From assembly GCA_031459855.1 (NCBI GenBank), contig JAVKHP010000001.1:1284059-1348058 (forward strand): a stretch of 64,000 nucleotides of DNA, written 5' to 3'. This DNA comes from Armatimonadota bacterium (GTDB taxonomy: Bacteria; Sysuimicrobiota; Sysuimicrobiia; Sysuimicrobiales; Humicultoraceae). This document shows positions 16,122-23,880 of this stretch, in pieces. Position numbers and translations under genes: made by a program. The notes under the pieces were generated by a model, which was given only the letters and a program-made list of their open reading frames with translations, ran no database searches and was not told where the DNA came from. Each line of letters begins with the position of its first letter. Positions within the stretch are counted from its first letter, which is position 1.

Positions 16122-16441
16122 GGCGCGCTCCCGTCGGGATCGAGTAACGGGTCGCAGTATACCACGGGACGTTGACGTGAGGCTACCCGACGGCCGTGAC
16201 AACTCCAGACGTTGAGCGTTCGCGCAGGCGCTGGCCCGTATTTGCAGGTCCCGGCGCCCATCCCGACACGAGGAGGGCCACGTAACGGATGTTTCCCGGC
16301 GCGCGCTCCTCCAGGCGCGCATTCCCGGGCGGGCGCACCGGGGCGTGGAGCGTGGAGGATGGATACGCGAATGGGACGGCGCATCGTTCCACCGTCCCAT
16401 TCCCGCCGACGGGGGACCGGCCGGGCACAGCCAGGGATGGA
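16122..16441. other. Intergenic region with an 11-bp-arm stem-loop
   Basis: 320 bp between two small membrane protein genes. No protein is convincing in either strand. It holds a strong inverted repeat at 16369-16402: GAATGGGACGG and CCGTCCCATTC, 12-base loop, 40-73 bases after the SPW-gene stop. A shorter GCGCGC-N8-GCGCGC element lies near 16300. The first could be a T-less terminator or RNA-stabilising stem for the SPW gene. Confidence 0.5.
16369..16402 (-). terminator. Stem-loop downstream of SPW-repeat gene
   Basis: Eleven perfectly paired bases on each side of a 12-base loop, lying just 3' of the SPW-repeat gene as read on the minus strand. No U-tract follows on that strand, so intrinsic termination would be atypical; an mRNA 3'-end stabiliser is equally possible. 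Confidence 0.45.
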
Positions 16442-16792
16442 CTAGCGAGCTGGCTGCTCCTTCGCCAGCACCCCAAACGCCAGCCAGGCGCTCAGGACCA
16501 GCGCCGCGATCCCGCCGATCAGCGACGTCCACAGGATGGCCGGCGTAGCCGACAGTGCGAAGACGAACGGGAAGAGGACGAACCAGATGCCGACCAGCCC
16601 GTTCACGTACTGCACCCATCGCTGCCGGCGGGTGGTCTCGTCGAGCGCGGCCCAGCCGCCCAGCACGAAGAGGATGGCACCACCGACGATGCTCGTCCAC
16701 ATCGCTCCGGTCTGGGTGCTGTAGCCCAGCACGAACGGAGCGATGACGAACCAGAGACCGATGAGCGCATTGACGACGTTGGGCCACGTCAT
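16442..16792 (-). CDS. SPW repeat membrane protein
   Basis: The 116-aa protein has four hydrophobic helices arranged as two similar halves. The first carries VNALIGLWFVIAPFVLGYS and the second VNGLVGIWFVLFPFVFALS, followed in each by a W-T-S-(I/L)-(V/I)-G-G helix. This is the SPW (S/P/W) repeat family of unknown function, usually 50-130 aa and sometimes linked to vitamin K reductase genes. A strong GGAGGT SD lies upstream of ATG 16792. A promoter can be read on this strand near 16871-16898. Confidence 0.85.
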   Translation of the reverse strand: MTWPNVVNALIGLWFVIAPFVLGYSTQTGAMWTSIVGGAILFVLGGWAALDETTRRQRWVQYVNGLVGIWFVLFPFVFALSATPAILWTSLIGGIAALVLSAWLAFGVLAKEQPAR

Positions 16793-16870
16793 CCGACCTC
16801 ACCTCCTCTGGACGTCATGAGACTGCGCCGGCCGGTCCCACCCGGCGTCAGCTTGCACTAGCTTGCACCT

Positions 16871-16898
16871 ATATTGTACCGCATCGTCGTCTTGTCAA
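16871..16898 (-). promoter_or_regulatory. Predicted sigma-70-like promoter for the SPW-repeat gene
   Basis: On the minus strand a perfect TTGACA (16898-16893) is followed by CAATAT (16876-16871) with 16-bp spacing, inside an AT-rich patch that contrasts with the flanking DNA. Just downstream of the expected start site is a 10-bp direct repeat, GCTTGCACTA/GCTTGCACCT at 16851-16870, which could be an operator. Confidence 0.5.
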
Positions 16899-16922
16899 GT
16901 AGTATGCCTTGACGGTGCCTCC

Positions 16923-17027
16923 GGCGCACCGTGGCGCCGCAGCGGTGGGCAGCCCCGTGGACGATCCTGGCGACGCTGGCAGACGCCCGGGGGGCGCACC
17001 GTGGCGCCGCAGCGGCGGGCAGCCCCG
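16923..17027. repeat. 35-bp direct repeat, two copies, upstream of folE
   Basis: Copies at 16923-16957 and 16993-17027 differ at one position. Each begins with GGCGC-ACCGTG-GCGCC, a 5-bp inverted repeat with a 6-base centre, so each copy carries its own dyad. The 70-bp centre-to-centre distance is close to seven helical turns. Spacing and dyads suggest a regulator-binding pair or two RNA stem-loops in the folE leader. Confidence 0.6.
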
Positions 17028-17211
17028 GGCGGCAGGAGGCGGCGCTTCCGCAGCGTACGACACCCCGTCTGCCCGGCTGCGGGCGGGCCCGGTCATGGGG
17101 AACATCGGCAGGGACCCGGCGGTTGTCTGGGAAAGAGTCGACGGGCGTCGTGCCCCGGCCCGTGACGGCGCCGCAGGCCGACCCGCAGAGGAGACGCAGG
17201 GGGGACGTGGC

Positions 17212-17850
17212 ATGCACGTGGTGGACGACGAGATCGCGACGGCGTTCGACGACGGCCCGGTGCTCTCGGCCGGGTGCAAGCGCGTGGTGGCCCAGGCGGT
17301 CCGGCACATCCTGGAGGCCGTGGGCGAAGACCCCGCCCGCGAGGGGCTGGCGCAGACGCCGGCGCGGGTGGCGCGCATGTACGACGAGCTGCTGGTGGGC
17401 TACACCCAGGATCCGATGAGCGTCCTGAACGGTGCGCTGTTCGAGGTGGAGTACGACGAGATGGTCGTCGTCTCCGACATCGAGTTCTACAGCCTGTGCG
17501 AGCACCACCTGCTGCCCTTCAGCGGCACGGCGCACGTGGCCTACCTCCCGGACAAGCGCGTGGTGGGCCTCTCGAAGATCCCCCGCATCGTCGACGTCTT
17601 CGCGCGGCGCCTGCAGGTGCAGGAGCGCATGACGCAGCAGATCGCCGACTTCCTGCAGGCGATCATCGCCCCCAAGGGCGTGGCGGTGGTAGTGGACGCC
17701 GTGCACCTCTGCGTGGCCATGCGCGGCGTGCGCAAGGCCAACGCCCGCATGCGGACCAGCGCGCTGCTGGGCGCCTTCCGGGAGGACGAGAAGACCCGCG
17801 CCGAGTTCTTCAACCACATCGACCGCGGCGGCGGGACCGTCCGCGGGTAA
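17212..17850 (+). CDS. folE: GTP cyclohydrolase I
   Basis: This 212-aa enzyme converts GTP to 7,8-dihydroneopterin triphosphate, the first step of tetrahydrofolate synthesis. The zinc ligands and catalytic residues are in [10 protein letters not shown] (Cys96, His98, His99) and Cys167 (HLCVAM). The substrate loop [18 protein letters not shown] at 121-138 and the [16 protein letters not shown] segment are intact. Length is normal for the family. ATG 17212 is chosen because conserved sequence starts soon after; the long upstream open frame covers the repeat-bearing leader. It is the first gene of the folate operon folE-SDR-folB-folK. Confidence 0.96.
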   Translation: MHVVDDEIATAFDDGPVLSAGCKRVVAQAVRHILEAVGEDPAREGLAQTPARVARMYDELLVGYTQDPMSVLNGALFEVEYDEMVVVSDIEFYSLCEHHLLPFSGTAHVAYLPDKRVVGLSKIPRIVDVFARRLQVQERMTQQIADFLQAIIAPKGVAVVVDAVHLCVAMRGVRKANARMRTSALLGAFREDEKTRAEFFNHIDRGGGTVRG

Positions 17851-17885
17851 CCCGTGGGCCGCGGCGGCAGCACGTGTAGGTCACC

Positions 17886-18617
17886 GTGGACCTCGCCGGC
17901 CGCGTGGCCGTGGTGACCGGCGGCGGGCGCCGCCTGGGGCGCGCCATGGCCGTGGCACTGGGGGCCCGCGGCATGCGGGTCGTCGTCCACTACGGGACGT
18001 CGGGCGCGGAGGCCGACGCCACGGCCGCGGCGATCCGCGCCGCCGGTGGCGAGGCCCTGGCGGTGCAGGCCGATCTCGCGGACGAGGCTGCTGTGAGCCG
18101 CCTGATCCCGACGGCAGTGGAGCGCTTCGGGCGCGTGGACGTGCTGGTGAACAGCGCGGCGATCTTCGAGCCCGGCGGGGTGACCGACACGACGTCGGCG
18201 GCCTGGGACCGGCACTTCGCCATCAACCTGAAGGCGCCGTTCCTGCTGAGCCAGGCGTTCGCGGCGCACCTGGCGCCCGAGGCGACCGGCAAGATCGTGA
18301 ACGTCAGCGACTGGCGGGTGTTCCGGCCCGACGCCGGGCACCTGGCCTACACCCTGACCAAGGCTGCGCTGCTGACGCTCACCCAGGCGCTGGCGGTCGC
18401 CCTGGCCCCACGCGTCCAGGTGAACTGCCTGGCGCTGGGCGCCATCCTGCTGCCCGCCGGTGCTGAGGCCACCTACCGGGAGCGGCTGCTGGCGCAGATC
18501 CCGGCCCGTCGCCTGGGGACGCCCGATGACGTCGTCCGCGCCCTGCTCTTCCTCCTGGAGCACGACTACGTGACCGGCGAGGTGCTCCTGGTCGACGGGG
18601 GGCGACATCTCGTCTGA
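17886..18617 (+). CDS. SDR-family oxidoreductase, probable pteridine/dihydrofolate reductase
   Basis: The 243-aa short-chain dehydrogenase has the cofactor motif TGGGRRLG (residues about 11-18); the R in TGxxxRxG is typical of pteridine reductases PTR1 and FolM. It has NSAAIFEPG, the serine in NVSDWR and the catalytic YTLTKAA. Being between folE and folB, it plausibly reduces dihydromonapterin or dihydrofolate. No dihydrofolate reductase gene (folA) is visible in the window, consistent with but not proving such a role. GTG 17886 lies 36 bp after folE. Confidence 0.85.
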   Translation: MDLAGRVAVVTGGGRRLGRAMAVALGARGMRVVVHYGTSGAEADATAAAIRAAGGEALAVQADLADEAAVSRLIPTAVERFGRVDVLVNSAAIFEPGGVTDTTSAAWDRHFAINLKAPFLLSQAFAAHLAPEATGKIVNVSDWRVFRPDAGHLAYTLTKAALLTLTQALAVALAPRVQVNCLALGAILLPAGAEATYRERLLAQIPARRLGTPDDVVRALLFLLEHDYVTGEVLLVDGGRHLV

Positions 18618-18638
18618 GCCCAGGAGCGTGGGGGTGTC

Positions 18639-18998
18639 ATGGACCGCATCGTGATTCGCGACCTGCTGCTGCGGTGCGTCATCGGCACCAACGCCTGGGA
18701 ACGCGAGGTCAAGCAGGACGTCGTCCTCACCGTGGTCCTGCACGCCGACCTCCGGCGCGCTGGGATCAGCGACGACCTTGCGGACACCGTGAACTACCGC
18801 ACGGTGGCCAAGCGGATCATCGAGCACGTCGAGGCCTCGCAGTACCATCTGGTGGAAGCCCTCGCCGACGCCGTCGCCCGACTGTGTCTGGCCGAGCCGC
18901 AGGTGGCGCGCGTCGAGGTCACGGTGGAGAAGCCCGGCGCGCTGCGCTTCGCGCGCGCGGTGGGCGTGACCGTGGTGCGGGAGCGGTCGGCGCCATGA
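18639..18998 (+). CDS. folB: Dihydroneopterin aldolase
   Basis: This 119-aa enzyme cleaves 7,8-dihydroneopterin to 6-hydroxymethyl-dihydropterin and glycolaldehyde. Conserved DTVNYRTVAK (residues about 48-57) and HLVEALADAVA (about 70-80) are present, as is the catalytic lysine in EKPGALRFA near residue 98. The length is typical of the homo-octameric family. It starts 21 bp after the SDR and its TGA overlaps the ATG of folK (ATGA). Confidence 0.94.
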   Translation: MDRIVIRDLLLRCVIGTNAWEREVKQDVVLTVVLHADLRRAGISDDLADTVNYRTVAKRIIEHVEASQYHLVEALADAVARLCLAEPQVARVEVTVEKPGALRFARAVGVTVVRERSAP

Positions 18999-19531
18999 GG
19001 CCGGCGCGCACGCACCGCGCGGTGGTGCTGCTGGGCTCCAACGTCGACAGAGAACGCGCCCTGCCGCAGGCGGTGGCGCTGCTCGCCGCCCGGGCGCGGC
19101 TGCGGGCCCTCTCGTCGGTGTACGAGACGGAGCCCGTGGGCCGGCCCGACCAGCCGCCGTTCTTCAACGCGGCCGCCGTGGTCGAGACCGACCTCGACCC
19201 CGCGGCGTTCCGGCGGGAGGTGCTGGCGCCCATCGAGGCGCAGCTGGGCCGGCGGCGGACGGCCGACAAGTGGGCGCCGCGGACGATCGACCTGGACCTG
19301 ATCCTGTGGGACGACGAGGTCTGCGAGGTGGAGGGACGGCCGGTGCCCCATCCGGAGTTGCTCACCCGCGCCCACGTGGCCGTGCCCGTGGCCGAGGTGC
19401 TCCCCGACGCGAGGCACCCGGTCACCGGCGAGCGCCTGGCCGCGCTCGCAGGGCGGCTCGCGGCGCTGACGCGCATCGTCAGGCGTGCGGACGTGCGTCT
19501 GGAGTCTGCTGCCGGGCGCGCGCAGGCCTGA
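18995..19531 (+). CDS. folK: 6-Hydroxymethyl-7,8-dihydropterin pyrophosphokinase
   Basis: The 178-aa protein transfers pyrophosphate from ATP to 6-hydroxymethyl-dihydropterin. It carries the N-terminal VVLLGSNVDRERALPQAVALL, SSVYETEPVGRPDQPPFFNA, and the ATP/Mg signature RTIDLDLILWDDE followed by PHPELLTRAHVAVPVAEV. All family landmarks are intact and length is normal. It overlaps folB by 4 bp. Its stop is 30 bp before the next gene, so transcription may continue into the sugar-acid kinase. Confidence 0.95.
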   Translation: MRPARTHRAVVLLGSNVDRERALPQAVALLAARARLRALSSVYETEPVGRPDQPPFFNAAAVVETDLDPAAFRREVLAPIEAQLGRRRTADKWAPRTIDLDLILWDDEVCEVEGRPVPHPELLTRAHVAVPVAEVLPDARHPVTGERLAALAGRLAALTRIVRRADVRLESAAGRAQA

Positions 19532-19561
19532 CCCGCACGGGCCCCGCAGGTCCCGACAGCC

Positions 19562-20845
19562 ATGCACCTCGCCGTGATCGCCGACGACCTGACGGGCGCG
19601 TGCGCCACCGGCGCGCTGCTGGTGCCCCTGGGCCGTGTGCGGGTGACGCTGGAGTACACGGCCGGCCGCCTGCGCACGGTGGGCGGCGCGCCGGACGCCC
19701 TGGTCGTGTGCACCGACTCGCGGGCCGAAAGCCCCGAGGTGGCCGCGGCCCGCACCGCCGCAGCGGCCACCGCGCTGCGCCGGCTGCGGCCAGCGGTGAT
19801 CGGCAAGCGCATCGACTCGACGCTACGCGGGTGGATCGGGCAGGAGGTGCGGGCCCTGCTGGAGGTGCTGCCCGATCGCGCCGTAGTGGTGCCCGCCGCG
19901 CCGGCGGCCGGCCGGACGGCCGTCGGCGGCGTAGTGCGCGTCGGCGGGACGCCGCTGGGCAGGGTGGAGGACGCCGGTGGTCCCGCGGAAGACGTCACGG
20001 CGCACGTGCCGACGCTGGTGGCGCGCCAGAGCGGCATGGAGGTGGCGCACGTGCCGCTGGAGACGGTCCGCCACGGTGCCGACGCCGTGCGCGACGTCCT
20101 GGCCGCCTACCACGGCCGCATCGTCGTCGTCGACGCCGAGACGGATGCCGACCTGGCGCGCATCGCCCGCGCCTGCGACGGGCTGTCCGTGATCCCCGTC
20201 GATCCGGGGCCGTTCACCGCGGCCCTGGCACGGCGCCGCATCCCCCACGCCGTCGGCCATGGCGCGGTGCAGCCCACCGCGGTGCGCGTCCTCGTGCTGG
20301 CGGGGAGTCCCACCCCGCTGGTGACGCGTCAGGTGCAGGCGCTGGTGCGCGAGACCGGCGCAGACGTCGTGCACCTCGATCCGGCGCGCGCCGGCGATGG
20401 GGCCCACTGCAGCGACGTCGCCGATCGTGCGCGCGCATGGCTGGCGCGCGCCGGCGTGGCCATCGTCCGCCCCGCGCCTGCCGACGGGAGCGGCGGCGCC
20501 GACGCAGGCCGCGCGCGGCCCGAGGCCATGGCCAGCCCCAGCGCGCGCGTCGTCGCCCGCGCGCTGGGGGCCATCGCCGGGCGTGTCCTGGAGGCCGGGC
20601 CGCCGGGCGTGGGGCTGGTCGTCACCGGGGGAGACGTGGCGCTCGCCACCTGCCGTGCCCTCGGTGCCAGGGCCATCGAGATCCTGGGCGAGGTGTTCCC
20701 GTTGTGCGCCGCCGGCCGTCTGCTGTATGGTCGCCATGAGGGAACGCCAATCGTGACCAAGGGCGGCATGGTCGGCGACGACGATGGGCTGGTGCGCGCG
20801 TGGCGCGCCCTACGGGAAGGGTGGGTACCCGCATGGAGCCCGTGA
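19562..20845 (+). CDS. Four-carbon acid sugar kinase family protein (DUF1537; OtnK/DtnK-like)
   Basis: A 427-aa two-domain kinase. The N-terminal substrate domain begins LAVIADDLTGACATGALL, the diagnostic start of the family, with VVCTDSRAESPEVA and KRIDSTLRG. The C-terminal nucleotide domain has VLAGSPTPLVTRQVQ, a GLVVTGGDVALATCRALGA segment and IVTKGGMVGDDDGLV. Known members phosphorylate D-threonate, D/L-erythronate and related acids. The adjacent PdxA2-like dehydrogenase, which overlaps it by 13 bp, is the usual partner that oxidises the 4-phospho product, so D-threonate or erythronate catabolism is likely. Confidence 0.9.
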   Translation: MHLAVIADDLTGACATGALLVPLGRVRVTLEYTAGRLRTVGGAPDALVVCTDSRAESPEVAAARTAAAATALRRLRPAVIGKRIDSTLRGWIGQEVRALLEVLPDRAVVVPAAPAAGRTAVGGVVRVGGTPLGRVEDAGGPAEDVTAHVPTLVARQSGMEVAHVPLETVRHGADAVRDVLAAYHGRIVVVDAETDADLARIARACDGLSVIPVDPGPFTAALARRRIPHAVGHGAVQPTAVRVLVLAGSPTPLVTRQVQALVRETGADVVHLDPARAGDGAHCSDVADRARAWLARAGVAIVRPAPADGSGGADAGRARPEAMASPSARVVARALGAIAGRVLEAGPPGVGLVVTGGDVALATCRALGARAIEILGEVFPLCAAGRLLYGRHEGTPIVTKGGMVGDDDGLVRAWRALREGWVPAWSP

Positions 20846-21819
20846 TCGGCGTGACGATGGGTGATCCGGCCGGCATCGGGCCGGAGATCGTGGCCAAGGC
20901 CGTCGTACGTCCCGACGTCCTCGGCCACGCCCGCCCGCTGGTGATCGGGAACGCCGCGTACCTCGCGCGCACGGTCGCCGCCCTCGGGCTGGACGCGCGG
21001 GTCACGACGGACGGCGACCCCGGGCCTGACCGCATCGTCGTCCACGACGTGGCGGTGCCGGCCCTCGATGGGGTGCGGATGGGTGCCGTGCAGGCCATCG
21101 CGGGGCAGGCCGCCGCGGCCTACGTGGAGGCGGCGGTGCACCTGGCGCGCGAGGGCCGCATCGTGGCCGTCGCCACGGCGCCGCTGCACAAAGAGGCGCT
21201 CTGGGCCGCGGGCTACCCGTATCCCGGGCACACCGAGATGCTGGAAGCCCTCACCGGCAGTCCCTACAGCCTGACGATGTTCCAGGTGCGGGGGCTGCGC
21301 ATCTTCTTCCTCACCCGCCACCTGGCGCTGCGCGACGCCATCGCGCAGATCACGGCCGAGCGCACGCTTCAGACGCTGGCGCGCATGCAGGAGACACTGG
21401 CGCGCCTGGGGCTCCCGCGGCCACGCATCGCGGTCGCCGGCCTGAACCCCCACGCCGGCGAAGGCGGGCGGCTGGGCACCGAGGAGCGCGACCACCTCGC
21501 GCCCGCCATCGCCGAGGCGCGACGGCGCGGGCTGGACGTCGTCGGGCCCGTGCCGGCTGATGCGGTGTTCGCTCAGGCGCTGGAGGGACGGTACGACGCG
21601 GTGCTGGCCCTCTACCACGACCAGGGGCACATCGCCGCCAAGACCCTCGATTTCCACGGGACGGTGAGCGTGACGCTCGGGCTGCCCTTCATCCGGACGT
21701 CGGTCGACCACGGGACGGCATTCGACATCGCGGGCAAGGGCCTCGCGCGCGAGGACAGCATGGCTGCGGCGATCGTGGCGGCGGCACGGCTGGCGCGCGT
21801 TGGGGTTGGGACCCGATAG
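20833..21819 (+). CDS. PdxA-family 4-phospho-hydroxyacid dehydrogenase (PdxA2-like)
   Basis: The 328-aa NAD-dependent enzyme of the PdxA family has GVTMGDPAGIGPEI, TAPLHKEALWAAG, AGLNPHAGEGG and ALYHDQGHIAAKTL, covering the metal-binding histidines and substrate loops. True PdxA makes a vitamin B6 precursor. Immediately after a DUF1537 kinase the paralogue PdxA2 is the usual reading, oxidising 4-phospho-D-threonate/erythronate to dihydroxyacetone phosphate and CO2. ATG 20833 lies inside the kinase gene (13-bp overlap); an in-frame GTG at 20821 would add four residues. Confidence 0.9.
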   Translation: MEPVIGVTMGDPAGIGPEIVAKAVVRPDVLGHARPLVIGNAAYLARTVAALGLDARVTTDGDPGPDRIVVHDVAVPALDGVRMGAVQAIAGQAAAAYVEAAVHLAREGRIVAVATAPLHKEALWAAGYPYPGHTEMLEALTGSPYSLTMFQVRGLRIFFLTRHLALRDAIAQITAERTLQTLARMQETLARLGLPRPRIAVAGLNPHAGEGGRLGTEERDHLAPAIAEARRRGLDVVGPVPADAVFAQALEGRYDAVLALYHDQGHIAAKTLDFHGTVSVTLGLPFIRTSVDHGTAFDIAGKGLAREDSMAAAIVAAARLARVGVGTR

Positions 21820-21890
21820 GTGCGGGGCGACACGCGTCGCATCCGGGCGGCGCCCGTGGTGGCAAGAGGCCAGGGTGGAGGTGATCGCAG

Positions 21891-22547
21891 GTGGACGACC
21901 TCAGACTGCGTTCGGGGGTTGCCGCGCGGCCGACCCGCCGTGCGTTCCTGCAGAGGTCGGCGGTGGCCCCGGTCCTGGGTGCGCTCGCCGGCGCCATCTG
22001 GCAGGTGACCGGCGGGCGGTTGGGGGCGCTGGCACAGCCCGTGGCGTTGCAGCCCACACCGCCCTGCCCGGACGCCGACGACGTCACCCCACCGCAGACC
22101 GCGGGACCCTTCTACAAGCCCAGCTCACCGCGTCGAAGTTCGCTCCTCGAGCCGGGCGTCACCGGGACCAGGTTGGTCCTCTCCGGCCGCGTGGTGACCA
22201 CGGCGTGCCGGCCGGTGGCAGGGGCGCTGCTGGACTTCTGGCAGGCCGACGACAGCGGTCGGTACGACAACGCAGGCTTCCGGTTGCGCGGCCATCAGAT
22301 CGCCGACGAGGCGGGGCGGTATCGACTGGAGACCATCGTCCCCGGGGCGTACGCCGGACGCACCCGCCACATCCACGTCCGGGTGGCAGCCCCCGACGGG
22401 CCCGTGCTGACGACCCAGCTCTATTTCCCCGACGAACCCCGCAACCAGACGGACTTCCTGTTCGACCGCAGGCTGGTGATGCGGGTCCGCGATGCGTCCG
22501 GCGGCAAGGTAGCGACCTTCGACTTCGTGCTGGACGCGCGGCGGTAA
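21891..22547 (+). CDS. TAT-exported intradiol ring-cleavage dioxygenase-like protein
   Basis: This 218-aa protein has a twin-arginine signal (RRAFLQ, residues about 16-21, then a hydrophobic helix to about 45). A protocatechuate-3,4-dioxygenase-like barrel follows. Family marks are QTAGPFY, ALLDFWQADDSGRYDN, GRYRLETIVPGAY and GRTRHIHVRV, supplying the Tyr/Tyr/His/His non-haem Fe(III) ligands. Exported single-subunit members are known, but their substrates are poorly defined; classical cytosolic enzymes cleave catechols to muconates. GTG 21891 follows a GGAGGTG-like SD. No ring-degradation neighbours are present, so the substrate is open. Confidence 0.85.
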   Translation: MDDLRLRSGVAARPTRRAFLQRSAVAPVLGALAGAIWQVTGGRLGALAQPVALQPTPPCPDADDVTPPQTAGPFYKPSSPRRSSLLEPGVTGTRLVLSGRVVTTACRPVAGALLDFWQADDSGRYDNAGFRLRGHQIADEAGRYRLETIVPGAYAGRTRHIHVRVAAPDGPVLTTQLYFPDEPRNQTDFLFDRRLVMRVRDASGGKVATFDFVLDARR

Positions 22548-22594
22548 CCTGCGCCGGCGATCGTTGTCGCCTCGGCCGGCACGGGAGTCCGGCG

Positions 22595-23173
22595 CTACAC
22601 CGGCGCCCCCTCGGCCCCCAGCCGACGCATCACGCCCGCCACGAACGCGGCGCGCTCGGGGTCGGTGCGCAGCAGGTCGTCGCGCGCGTGGTCAGCTGGC
22701 ACGGCGCCGCCCGAAGCGGTCCACCAGGCCTCGAAGTCCTGCGCCCAGCCTTCCTCGGGGCGTTCCGCACTGTACGCGTCGAGCAGCCGGCCCGCGGCTC
22801 GGGCGGCGTCCCACAGGGGGAAGTAGCCCTGCCAGCGTTCCTGTGGCGTGAGCAACAGGTACCAGACCGCGTGGCCCAGTTCGTGCAGGTCACCGCGGTA
22901 CGTGGCGTAGCCGGCGTGGCGGCCGGTCGCGATCGCCTCGGTCATGGCCAGGACCCGCCGGGGCGGATAGTAGAACGCGGGGCCGGACCAGATGGCGGGG
23001 TTGGCGTCGTCGACGCGCACCTCGTCACCGGGCTGGACGCTCACGGTCATGCCCCGTGCCAGGCAGGCCTCCACCAGCGGCCGCAGCGGCTCCCAGCGCC
23101 GCCGCAGCGCGTCTGGCAGCTCCTCCCAGGTCATGCGCGGCAGCGCATCGCGGCGCGGCGTCAGATCAGCCAT
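22595..23173 (-). CDS. Uncharacterised protein with HExxH zinc-protease-like motif
   Basis: This 192-aa protein contains HELGHAVWYLL at residues about 98-108, an HExxH zinc-binding motif as in zincins, preceded by GYATYRGDL. The rest is Trp/Ala-rich, with YFPLWDAARAAGRLLDAYSAE and EDFEAWW-like helical segments. No signal peptide or membrane segment is visible. A third ligand is not obvious, so peptidase activity is only a possibility. The ATG at 23173 lies inside the upstream methyltransferase-like gene (13-bp overlap), so the two are translationally coupled. Confidence 0.6.
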   Translation of the reverse strand: MADLTPRRDALPRMTWEELPDALRRRWEPLRPLVEACLARGMTVSVQPGDEVRVDDANPAIWSGPAFYYPPRRVLAMTEAIATGRHAGYATYRGDLHELGHAVWYLLLTPQERWQGYFPLWDAARAAGRLLDAYSAERPEEGWAQDFEAWWTASGGAVPADHARDDLLRTDPERAAFVAGVMRRLGAEGAPV

Positions 23174-23646
23174 GGCAGCAGCCGCCTGGTGCGCGCACGG
23201 TAGCCGGCGTAGTCGGGGAAGCGCTCGAGGAGCCACCGCTCCTCGATGCGCGCCTTGGCGTCGAGGTAGAGCGCCAGCGCGCCGGCCAGGGCCAGATGGA
23301 CGCCGCTGGCGCGCCACAACGCCCAGCCCACCGCGGCCACGATGAGGCCGCCGTAGACGGGATGCCGCACGCGCGCATAGACCCCGGTCTGCACCAGCAC
23401 GGCGCGATGCCGTGGACGGGGCAAGGGGCTGAGGCTGGGGCCCAGCGCGCGGATCGCCGCAGCAGCGTACGCCAGTCCGACGACGACGAGCGCGGCGCCG
23501 ATCACGGCGAGGACGCGGCGGGGTGCGCCACCCCATGTCCAGCCGGGTGGGGTGAGCGCCAGCGCCAGGATGAGCGCCGTCTGGCCGGCGACCCACCACT
23601 CGCCGCGCGGACCCTTCCACCACGGCTGGCGCGTGCGGACGTCCAC
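23161..23646 (-). CDS. Isoprenylcysteine carboxyl methyltransferase-like membrane protein
   Basis: About 161 aa with three to four hydrophobic segments and the hallmark GVYARVRHPVYGGLIVAAVGWAL followed by a C-terminal ARIEERWLLERFPDYAGYRARTRRLLPWL. This is the ICMT/phospholipid-methyltransferase (PEMT-like) signature that binds S-adenosylmethionine at the membrane. Bacterial members methylate unknown small molecules or lipids. GTG 23646 is preferred for the GGGGGAAAG upstream; an ATG at 23694 would add 16 residues without a clear SD. It is the first gene of a two-gene unit with the HExxH protein. Confidence 0.75.
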   Translation of the reverse strand: MDVRTRQPWWKGPRGEWWVAGQTALILALALTPPGWTWGGAPRRVLAVIGAALVVVGLAYAAAAIRALGPSLSPLPRPRHRAVLVQTGVYARVRHPVYGGLIVAAVGWALWRASGVHLALAGALALYLDAKARIEERWLLERFPDYAGYRARTRRLLPWLI

Positions 23647-23794
23647 GACCGTCTTTCCCCCTGGCCATGGTGATTCGCTGCAACGTGCGCGCATTCCCCA
23701 CCACGGGCGCAGCGGGATCGCTGGCCGCAGACGCGAACTGCATCCCGGGGCGTGGGAGCAGACGCATGACAGCCTGCGCCCCGGGGAGGGTCGT

Positions 23795-23875
23795 ATGGCA
23801 CGGATGCTGGTCGAGATCGAGGCCGACGCGATCCTCGGCGCCGGCCAGGCGCCGCCCGGTGCGCCGGCGCGTTGA
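23795..23875 (+). CDS. Possible 26-aa upstream small ORF
   Basis: ATG 23795 follows a good GGGGAGGG SD and encodes MARMLVEIEADAILGAGQAP then six more residues before TGA. That TGA overlaps an in-frame TTG (TTGA at 23872-23875) that could start the next gene. The arrangement looks like a translated leader or a broken N-terminus of the next gene in another frame. No homology is recognised. Confidence 0.3.
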   Translation: MARMLVEIEADAILGAGQAPPGAPAR

Positions 23876-23880
23876 ACGGG

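Larger units (their letters stand above)
16793..17211. other. Divergent intergenic region between SPW gene and folE
   Basis: 419 bp without a convincing gene. The left half holds the SPW-gene SD and promoter and a 10-bp direct repeat. The right half holds two near-identical 35-bp direct repeats with a 70-bp period upstream of folE. No clear folE promoter hexamers are visible. Confidence 0.5.

Noticed and set aside
16909-17211. N-terminal extension of FolE
   Set aside because: It covers the duplicated 35-bp repeats and resembles no FolE; ATG 17212 gives the usual length.
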